Shown: positions 1 to 4,174 of the stretch, piece after piece
How positions within the stretch are numbered: the stretch's first letter is position 1
Layout of the letters: every line of letters starts with the position of its first letter
NCBI GenBank assembly: GCA_002366685.1
Contig: DFBP01000057.1
Span: 1 to 5,592 of the forward strand
Source of the DNA: Rhodobacterales bacterium UBA3077
GTDB lineage: Bacteria > Pseudomonadota > Alphaproteobacteria > Rhodobacterales > Rhodobacteraceae
DNA: 5,592 nt
Direction of reading: 5' to 3'
Notes under the pieces: model-generated
Told to the model about the DNA's origin: nothing
The model's input: only the letters and a program-made list of their open reading frames with translations
The model's database searches: none
Translations under genes and position numbers: made by a program

Positions 1-194
1 CCGATATTTATCGCCCCGGCGGTCACTTCCTCCAGCCCGGCTATGCAATTCAGCAGGGTCGATTTTCCGCATCCTGATGGCCCGACCAGCACCAGAAAAT
101 CGCCCGGCTGAATGGCGACGTTGATATCTTTCAACACCTCCGTTGCTCCGTAATTCTTGTATAGGTTCTCGATCGACAAAATGGGCTTGCTCAT
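1..194 (-). CDS. Sugar ABC transporter ATP-binding protein, N-terminal part (cut by window edge)
   Basis: This is the N-terminal 64 codons of the ATPase that powers sugar import on the cytoplasmic face of the membrane. Reading from ATG at 194, the protein starts MSKPILSIENLYKNYG, with an aromatic A-loop candidate at Y15. A perfect Walker A motif, GPSGCGKST, follows at residues 38-46 (K44 contacts the ATP phosphates), and then LLNCIAGLEEVTAG, typical of the MalK/UgpC/MsmK family. The Q-loop, signature motif, Walker B and any C-terminal regulatory domain lie outside the window. The start is supported by AAGGA at 201-205, six bases upstream and inside the last codons of the preceding permease gene. 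The two genes are only 3 bases apart, so translation is probably coupled. By position this would be the GtsD/GltK partner of the two permeases. Family assignment is very secure; the exact substrate rests on the neighbours. Confidence 0.95.
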   Translation of the reverse strand, partial: MSKPILSIENLYKNYGATEVLKDINVAIQPGDFLVLVGPSGCGKSTLLNCIAGLEEVTAGAINI

Positions 195-197
195 GAT

Positions 198-1082
198 TTA
201 TCCTTTCACGGAACCAGCGGTCAAACCGCGGATAAAGTATTTTCCTGCCACCACATAGACAAGCAATGTCGGCAAGGCTGCGATGATGGCGGCTGCCATA
301 TCGACATTATATTCCTTAACTCCGGTGGTGGAGTTCACGATATTATTGAGCGCCACGGTGATCGGCTGCGTACCCGCTTGCGAAAACGAAACCCCAAACA
401 GGAAGTCATTCCAGATCTGGGTAAATTGCCAAATAACCGTCACCACTACTATGGGTGCAGAGAGTGGCACAAAGATGCTCCAGAATATCCGGAAGAACCC
501 GGCCCCGTCCACCTTGGCGGCTTTGACGAGTTCAACCGGAATCGTAATGTAATAGTTCCGGAAAAACAGCGTGGTAAAGCCGAGCCCGTAGATCACGTGC
601 ACAAAGATCAACCCGCTGATTGTGCCGGCAATTTTCATTTTACCGAGCATAATTGCCATCGGCAGCAAGATCACCTGAAACGGAATGAAGCAGCCAAAAA
701 GCAACAGGGCAAAAATCATGTTTGAGCCTTTGAAATGCCATTGCGATATCACGTAGCCGTTCATTGCCCCGAGGAAGGTCGAGATCAAAACCGCAGGCAC
801 GGCAATCAGCACCGAGTTCCAGAAATAGGGCCGCAACCCTTCGCATTGCACCCCCGTGCAAGCGCCAGACCACGCCTTGCCCCAAGCCGAGAAATCTACG
901 TCGCGCGGCAGGCCTAGCAGGCTCCCCGTGCGGATTTCATCCAGGCTTTTGAGCGAGGTCACCAGCATCACGAACAGTGGCATAAGGTAATATAGCGCAA
1001 ACAGGATGAGCATGGCATATAGCCCGGCCCTCAGCAGTGCATTTTTGAAATCACCTGTGCGTTGGGTTGATGTATCAGTCAC
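198..1082 (-). CDS. gtsC: Carbohydrate ABC transporter permease 2 (MalG-type, GtsC-like)
   Basis: An inner-membrane permease of 294 residues, one half of the sugar channel. About six hydrophobic segments are visible (roughly 19-42, 90-112, 121-146, 154-176, 209-230, 262-284). The cytoplasmic EAA loop that docks on the ATPase lies at about 184-207, with the core ELVKAAKVDGAGFF. The C-terminal RGLTAGSVKG ending is the classic MalG-type tail. Stretches such as GLLFG/FIPFQ, FFRNYY, WQFTQIWNDFLFG and ITVALNN strongly recall Pseudomonas GtsC (memory, not a search). The start codon is GTG at 1082, supported by GAGGA at 1089-1093 with 6-base spacing. The gene overlaps the 3' end of permease 1 by 8 bases, implying coupled translation. 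Oddity: the first periplasmic loop carries C75 and C80 in GACTGVQCEG, which my recollection of the Pseudomonas protein lacks. Glucose or mannose is the likely substrate, but related hexoses or glucosides are possible. Confidence 0.93.
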   Translation of the reverse strand: MTDTSTQRTGDFKNALLRAGLYAMLILFALYYLMPLFVMLVTSLKSLDEIRTGSLLGLPRDVDFSAWGKAWSGACTGVQCEGLRPYFWNSVLIAVPAVLISTFLGAMNGYVISQWHFKGSNMIFALLLFGCFIPFQVILLPMAIMLGKMKIAGTISGLIFVHVIYGLGFTTLFFRNYYITIPVELVKAAKVDGAGFFRIFWSIFVPLSAPIVVVTVIWQFTQIWNDFLFGVSFSQAGTQPITVALNNIVNSTTGVKEYNVDMAAAIIAALPTLLVYVVAGKYFIRGLTAGSVKG

Positions 1083-1944
1083 GGCGCGTCCTCAATTCTG
1101 AATAAAGATAAGGCACAATGATCGCGACCACGACCATCATCATCACTGTGGCCGATGAGGCGGCCTGCCCCAGATCACCACGCGAAAACGCCATCGCATA
1201 CATGTAGGTTGCCGGCAGGTCCGTCGCATAACCCGGCCCACCGCCGGTGAGCGCGATCACAAGGTCAAAGCTCTTGATCGCCAGATGCGACAGCACAATA
1301 AGCGCTGACATAAAAATCGGGGCCATAGAGGGAATGATGATTGAGCGGTAAATCCGGGCGGTGGAAACACCGTCCACCATCGCGGCGCGGATGATTTCTT
1401 CATCAACCGAGCGCAAGCCAGCCAGAAACAGCGCCATCACAAATCCGCTTGATTGCCAGACTCCAGCGATAACCACAGTGTATATCGCCATATCCGGGTC
1501 GGTCAGCCAGTCGAATTCAAAGCTCTCCCAGCCCATGTCTTTCACCACGGCTTCAATCCCGAGCCCGGGGTTCAGAATCCATTTCCACGCGGTGCCCGTT
1601 ACGATAAAGCTCAGTGCCATCGGGTAAAGATAGATCGTGCGTAAAGCACCCTCGGTGCGGATTTTCTGGTCCAGCAAGATCGCCAGCAGCAGCCCGAGAA
1701 TCATGGCAATGCCAATAAACAGGATCCCGAATATCGCGAGATTGGTGATCGCTACCTCCCAGCGCGGGGACTCAAAGAGCCTCTCATACTGGATAACGCC
1801 TTCGATCTCGTACTTTGGTAGCAGCCGCGAGCGGGTGAATGACACATAGGCCGTCCAAGCAATGAACCCGTATACAAATAACAGGACCGCAAAGAACGAA
1901 GGTGCCAAGACCATCTTCGGCATATGCCGTTGAAGCCATTCCAT
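1075..1944 (-). CDS. gtsB: Carbohydrate ABC transporter permease 1 (MalF-type, GtsB-like)
   Basis: The second inner-membrane channel subunit, 289 residues from the chosen start. Hydrophobic segments lie near 12-35, 67-91, 103-125, 152-177, 207-228 and 262-282. The EAA loop is at 183-205 (EIIRAAMVDGVSTARIY, ending in a proline), followed by ALTGGGPGYATDLPATYMY, the usual MalF/UgpA-family segment. RTIYLYPMALSFIVTGTAWK and the ending PYLYSELRTRRD closely recall Pseudomonas GtsB (memory). Start choice: the frame is open to 1992, but AGGA at 1954-1957 abuts the ATG at 1953 with no spacing, while it lies 9 bases before the ATG at 1944. The shorter MEWLQRHMPK start is therefore preferred, and 1953 is the alternative. 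An 82-base gap with a strong stem-loop separates it from the binding-protein gene upstream. Downstream it overlaps permease 2. It has no cysteines, unlike its partners. Confidence 0.92.
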   Translation of the reverse strand: MEWLQRHMPKMVLAPSFFAVLLFVYGFIAWTAYVSFTRSRLLPKYEIEGVIQYERLFESPRWEVAITNLAIFGILFIGIAMILGLLLAILLDQKIRTEGALRTIYLYPMALSFIVTGTAWKWILNPGLGIEAVVKDMGWESFEFDWLTDPDMAIYTVVIAGVWQSSGFVMALFLAGLRSVDEEIIRAAMVDGVSTARIYRSIIIPSMAPIFMSALIVLSHLAIKSFDLVIALTGGGPGYATDLPATYMYAMAFSRGDLGQAASSATVMMMVVVAIIVPYLYSELRTRRD

Positions 1945-1953
1945 CAGGATCAT

Positions 1954-1957
1954 TCCT
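1954..1957 (-). promoter_or_regulatory. Ribosome binding site of permease 1 that decides its start
   Basis: On the minus strand AGGA lies 9 bases before the ATG at 1944 and directly abuts the ATG at 1953. A Shine-Dalgarno needs several bases of spacing, so it favours 1944. Immediately upstream is a long pyrimidine-only tract (1956-1975 region, C/T rich in the mRNA), whose UUCCU near 1979-1983 is complementary to AGGAA and could partly mask this site. Confidence 0.55.
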
Positions 1958-1981
1958 AAAAAAGAGAGGAGGGGGCAGGAA

Positions 1982-2008
1982 GCCCCGCGCACATGTAGCG
2001 CGCAGGGC
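1982..2008 (-). promoter_or_regulatory. Intercistronic GC-rich stem-loop between binding protein and permease genes
   Basis: Eleven-base arms, GCCCTGCGCGC and GTGCGCGGGGC in the minus-strand transcript, close a five-base loop (TACAT). Nine pairs are Watson-Crick and two are G-U wobbles. Read from the plus strand those two would be A-C mismatches, so the structure fits an RNA made from the minus strand, the direction of the importer operon. It begins 18 bases after the binding-protein stop codon. No U-run follows directly (the next T-run is about 18 bases further on), so it is not a standard intrinsic terminator. Known parallels, such as the malE-malF intergenic region, use such hairpins to stabilise the upstream message or dampen read-through, giving excess binding protein. 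That role here is inferred. Confidence 0.7.
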
Positions 2009-2026
2009 CATGTTTTTATGCCACTT

Positions 2027-3265
2027 TTACATGGAGTTTTTCACGGCGGTTGCCAGTGCGGCAACGGCATCAGCGGAGCTCATGTCCGAGTTGAAAAACG
2101 CAGTAACCGTATCCGTGATCGCACCAGCCTGTGCGCCACGAAGCGCCATGCCGTGTGCGTAAGACGGCATCAGAGAGCCGTTGCCGGAAGCTACGTCCAT
2201 GTCATAGCCGGAGCGGCGGGCACAATAGTCGAAGCTATCGAGCGCAACATCAAGCCGTGCAGGGATCGAACCTTTGTTGAGGTTGAAAACTTCTTGGAAG
2301 TTCTCGCCCATAATCAGCTCGGCCAGCAGGTTTTGCCCGGCAATTTTGTCGTCACCCTCAACAGAGAACATTGCGAAGCTGTCCACATTATAGAGGTAGC
2401 CGCCACCTGGTGTCGGCGCGCAGAGGAAGTCTTTGCCCGGCTCAAGGCCCGCAGCCATAAACTCGCCTTTGGCCCAGTCACCCATGATCTGGAAAGCGGC
2501 TTCGCCGTTCATCACCATGGCGGTGGCAAGGTTCCAGTCACGGCCCGAGAAGTCGTCATCCACAAAGCCGCGCAGGGTGCGGAGCTGGTCAAAAACGGCA
2601 ACCATAGTGTCCGAAGTTAGCGTTGCTTCATCAAGATCAACAAAAGCGGCTTGGAAGAATTCCGCGCCCCCAAGGCCAACAGCGATGGATTCAAACATAG
2701 TGGCGTCCTGCCAGGCTTGGCCACCATGCGCCAACGGGGTGATCCCCATGCCTTGCAGTTTCTCAGCCGCCGCGTTGAACTCAGCCCACGTGGTGGGCAT
2801 CTCTAGGCCGGCATCAGCCAGCACCTGGGCGTTGCCCCACATCCAGTTCACACGGTGTACGTTCACCGGTGCGGCGCAATATTCGCCGTCGCACTTCATG
2901 TGGTCCGCAATGGCGGTTGGCAGCAGTTCGTCCCAGTTCTGCTCTACGCCCACGGCGTTGATGTTCGCCAACACGCCCTCTTCATACCATTCCTGAATGG
3001 CAGGACCTTTAAGCTGAACCGCAGTCGGCGCATTGCCCGAAAGCACACGCGCACGCAGCGCGGTCATCGCGGCATCACCGCCACCGCCAGCTACGGGCAT
3101 ATCTGTCCATGTGCCGCCACGTCCGGCAAATTCTTCCATCAGCACAGCGACCGATTTGGCCTCGCCGCCGGATGTCCACCAATGCAGCACTTCGGCTTGA
3201 GGTTCGGCCCATACCGCGCCCGCTGTCAAGGCAACCGTGGCTGCCAGAATTGTCTTTTTCAACAT
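2027..3265 (-). CDS. gtsA: Periplasmic sugar-binding protein of ABC importer (GtsA-like, glucose/mannose type)
   Basis: A secreted solute-binding protein of 412 residues, the usual length for this family, which delivers sugar to the two permeases. A Sec signal peptide is clear: MLKK, a hydrophobic core, then AVWA before EPQAE (cleavage after residue 20). Family-typical blocks include HWWTSGGE (28-35), VAGGGGDAAMTALRAR (58-72), GPAIQEW (87-93), VNVHRVNWMW (134-143), LAHGGQAWQD (178-187), GRDWN (241-245), MGDWAKGE (261-268), YNVDSF (292-297) and NKGSIPAR (330-337). From memory all match Pseudomonas GtsA and related glucose-binding proteins, whose aromatic residues stack on the sugar. Four cysteines remain in the mature protein (C125, C130, C282, C348). 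The C282/C348 pair looks conserved in GtsA, while C125/C130 seems extra. The open frame runs upstream to 3598, but the signal peptide and a GGGAGG site fix the start at 3265 (or 3268, giving one more Met). It is the first gene of the operon, divergent from the two-component genes. Confidence 0.95.
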   Translation of the reverse strand: MLKKTILAATVALTAGAVWAEPQAEVLHWWTSGGEAKSVAVLMEEFAGRGGTWTDMPVAGGGGDAAMTALRARVLSGNAPTAVQLKGPAIQEWYEEGVLANINAVGVEQNWDELLPTAIADHMKCDGEYCAAPVNVHRVNWMWGNAQVLADAGLEMPTTWAEFNAAAEKLQGMGITPLAHGGQAWQDATMFESIAVGLGGAEFFQAAFVDLDEATLTSDTMVAVFDQLRTLRGFVDDDFSGRDWNLATAMVMNGEAAFQIMGDWAKGEFMAAGLEPGKDFLCAPTPGGGYLYNVDSFAMFSVEGDDKIAGQNLLAELIMGENFQEVFNLNKGSIPARLDVALDSFDYCARRSGYDMDVASGNGSLMPSYAHGMALRGAQAGAITDTVTAFFNSDMSSADAVAALATAVKNSM

Positions 3266-3272
3266 CATATTT

Positions 3273-3278
3273 CCTCCC
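3273..3278 (-). promoter_or_regulatory. Strong ribosome binding site of the sugar-binding protein gene
   Basis: GGGAGG on the minus strand is the strongest Shine-Dalgarno in the window. It lies 7 bases before the ATG at 3265 and 4 bases before the adjacent ATG at 3268, favouring the MLKKT start over MMLKKT. Its strength fits a protein needed in large excess over the permeases. Confidence 0.8.
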
Positions 3279-3288
3279 AGAAAGGTGA

Positions 3289-3311
3289 ATACCATCCGGA
3301 TACCTACCGGA
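3289..3311. repeat. 11-bp tandem repeat next to the importer ribosome site; possible operator or leader hairpin
   Basis: Plus-strand ATACCATCCGG (3289-3299) is followed directly by ATACCTACCGG (3300-3310), identical at 9 of 11 positions. A weaker third unit (ACTACC) begins at 3311. The 11-bp period places the units on the same face of the helix, as OmpR-family regulators prefer. The same bases can also fold in the minus-strand RNA as TCCGG, a seven-base loop and CCGGA (3295-3311), so a leader hairpin is an alternative reading. The repeat ends about 11 bases before the binding-protein Shine-Dalgarno. Confidence 0.45.
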
Positions 3312-3317
3312 CTACCC

Positions 3318-3348
3318 CTATCAGAGCCCGCACCAACCTCTTGCGCAA
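3318..3348 (-). promoter_or_regulatory. Weak candidate promoter for the importer operon
   Basis: On the minus strand TTGCGC (3348-3343) could act as -35 and TGATAG (3323-3318) as -10, with a long 19-base spacer. Transcription would then start near 3311, giving a 5' leader of about 45 bases that begins within the 11-bp repeats. The match is poor, as expected for an activator-dependent promoter, and no better sigma-70 pair was found by eye. Treat it as a placeholder. Confidence 0.25.
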
Positions 3349-3349
3349 G
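3340..3349. promoter_or_regulatory. Perfect 10-bp palindrome CTTGCGCAAG, possible repressor operator
   Basis: CTTGCGCAAG is a perfect palindrome with a central CG, the form common in LacI-family sugar operators (general family knowledge). It overlaps the candidate -35 of the importer promoter, where a bound repressor would block RNA polymerase. The 7-mer TTGCGCA recurs at 3428-3434, overlapping the region of the regulator gene's candidate -10. No LacI-type gene is in the window, so the cognate protein is unknown and chance is possible. Confidence 0.3.
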
Positions 3350-3376
3350 CCCCCGAAACCCGCCCTTTTTCGCTTT

Positions 3377-3403
3377 CTTTACGCATTTGTTACCTTCTGT
3401 TAC
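3377..3403. promoter_or_regulatory. Phased TGTTAC direct repeats, candidate response-regulator binding site
   Basis: TGTTAC occurs exactly at 3388-3393 and 3398-3403, a 10-bp period. A weaker copy, CTTTAC, lies at 3377-3382, 11 bp earlier. Head-to-tail hexamers one helical turn apart are the classic target of dimeric OmpR/PhoB-family regulators, and such a regulator is encoded 58 bases downstream. The block lies just upstream of the candidate -35 of the regulator gene (3411) and about 40 bases upstream of the importer's candidate -35, so it could serve both promoters. That this regulator binds it is inferred. Confidence 0.5.
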
Positions 3404-3410
3404 AAAACAG

Positions 3411-3438
3411 TTCAAATTTGCACCGAATTGCGCATAAC
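3411..3438 (+). promoter_or_regulatory. Weak candidate promoter for the two-component operon
   Basis: TTCAAA (3411-3416) and CATAAC (3433-3438), 16 bases apart, each match 4 of 6 sigma-70 consensus positions. A start near 3445 would leave a leader of about 16 bases, just enough for the GGAG ribosome site at 3452-3455. The TGTTAC repeats end 7 bases before the -35, a position suited to activation. The support is modest. Confidence 0.3.
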
Positions 3439-3460
3439 CTGGCGAAAAAGCGGAGCCACT

Positions 3461-4174
3461 ATGACAATACCCACTCTTCTGGTTGTTGATGACGACCCCG
3501 AGTTGCGCGAAATGCTGAAGGATTTCCTGACCAGCCACGGGCTCGCGGTCTACGGGGCAGCCAATCGCCATGAAGTCGAGCAGGTAGTGGCAGCCCACCG
3601 GCTTGACCTGATCTTGCTGGATGTCATGCTCGGCTCAGAGAGCGGCATGGACATCTGCACGAAACTGCGCCACTCGAATGCTGTGCCGATCATTATGATG
3701 TCAGCGCTTTCGACCGATCAGTACCGCATGCAAGGCTATGCCGCAGGGGCCGATGACTATATCGCAAAACCGTTTAACCCGGAGTTGTTGCTGGCTCGAA
3801 TTCGCGCGGTGCTCGGGCGCACCCGCAGGGCGGCCTCGCTCAGTTATCGGCGTGGTTCACATGTTTACCGATTTGGCCCTTGGCGGTTTGACTCGCGCCT
3901 CAGCAGCCTCACCCATGGGGGCGGCGCAGAAACGATGCTCTCAAAACGTGAAATCGCCCTGCTCAACATCCTGCTGGCCAACCCCGGTCTCGCCCTGACC
4001 AGAGAAGAAATTGCCGCCGCGCTGGACGATGAAACGCCTATCGAATCCCGTGCCCTGGATGTGGCCGTGGGCCGCCTGCGCACCAAAATCGAGGCTGATG
4101 CGAAGGCTCCCGAGATTATCAAAACCGTGCGCGGAACGGGTTATATGCTGGCCATCGAAGTTAAAGCCCAATGA
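3461..4174 (+). CDS. Two-component response regulator, OmpR family (GltR-like by context)
   Basis: A cytoplasmic DNA-binding regulator of 237 residues, normal for the family. The receiver domain (about 4-118) has every expected residue: acidic D10, D11 and D12, phosphoacceptor D54 in ILLDVML, switch S81, and Y100 followed by K103 in DDYIAKPF. A linker of about 20 residues leads to a winged-helix OmpR/PhoB domain (about 135-232). That domain includes LSKREIALLNILL, the helix LTREEIAAAL, the recognition-helix region SRALDVAVGRLRTKIE, and the wing KTVRGTGYML. The frame is open far upstream, but ATG at 3461 has GGAG (3452-3455) with 5-base spacing and starts the receiver fold directly. Its stop overlaps the kinase start (ATGA). 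Divergent placement beside a glucose-type importer recalls Pseudomonas GltR, suggesting control of that operon. Family is certain; the target is inferred. Confidence 0.95.
   Translation: MTIPTLLVVDDDPELREMLKDFLTSHGLAVYGAANRHEVEQVVAAHRLDLILLDVMLGSESGMDICTKLRHSNAVPIIMMSALSTDQYRMQGYAAGADDYIAKPFNPELLLARIRAVLGRTRRAASLSYRRGSHVYRFGPWRFDSRLSSLTHGGGAETMLSKREIALLNILLANPGLALTREEIAAALDDETPIESRALDVAVGRLRTKIEADAKAPEIIKTVRGTGYMLAIEVKAQ

Noticed and set aside
1945..1992. Longer N-terminus for permease 1 starting at 1992 or 1953
   Set aside because: The added residues at 1992 lie across the stem-loop with no ribosome site, and at 1953 the AGGA has no spacing. The start at 1944 matches the length of homologues better.
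1958..2008. Intrinsic terminator after the binding-protein gene
   Set aside because: The stem is strong, but the T-run (1963-1958 on the transcript) is about 18 bases beyond it, behind a C-rich tract, so it does not have terminator geometry.
2018..2996. Long plus-strand open frames opposite the binding-protein gene
   Set aside because: They are antisense to a well-supported gene, show no recognisable domain, and their composition is what GC-rich codon use on the other strand produces.
2855..3460. Upstream extension of the response-regulator reading frame
   Set aside because: It overlaps the signal peptide and N-terminus of the binding-protein gene in antisense. The receiver domain begins right at ATG 3461, which has its own ribosome site.
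3266..3598. Upstream extension of the binding-protein reading frame (more than 100 extra residues)
   Set aside because: It runs through the control region and into the regulator gene on the other strand. The signal peptide and GGGAGG site place the real start at 3265.
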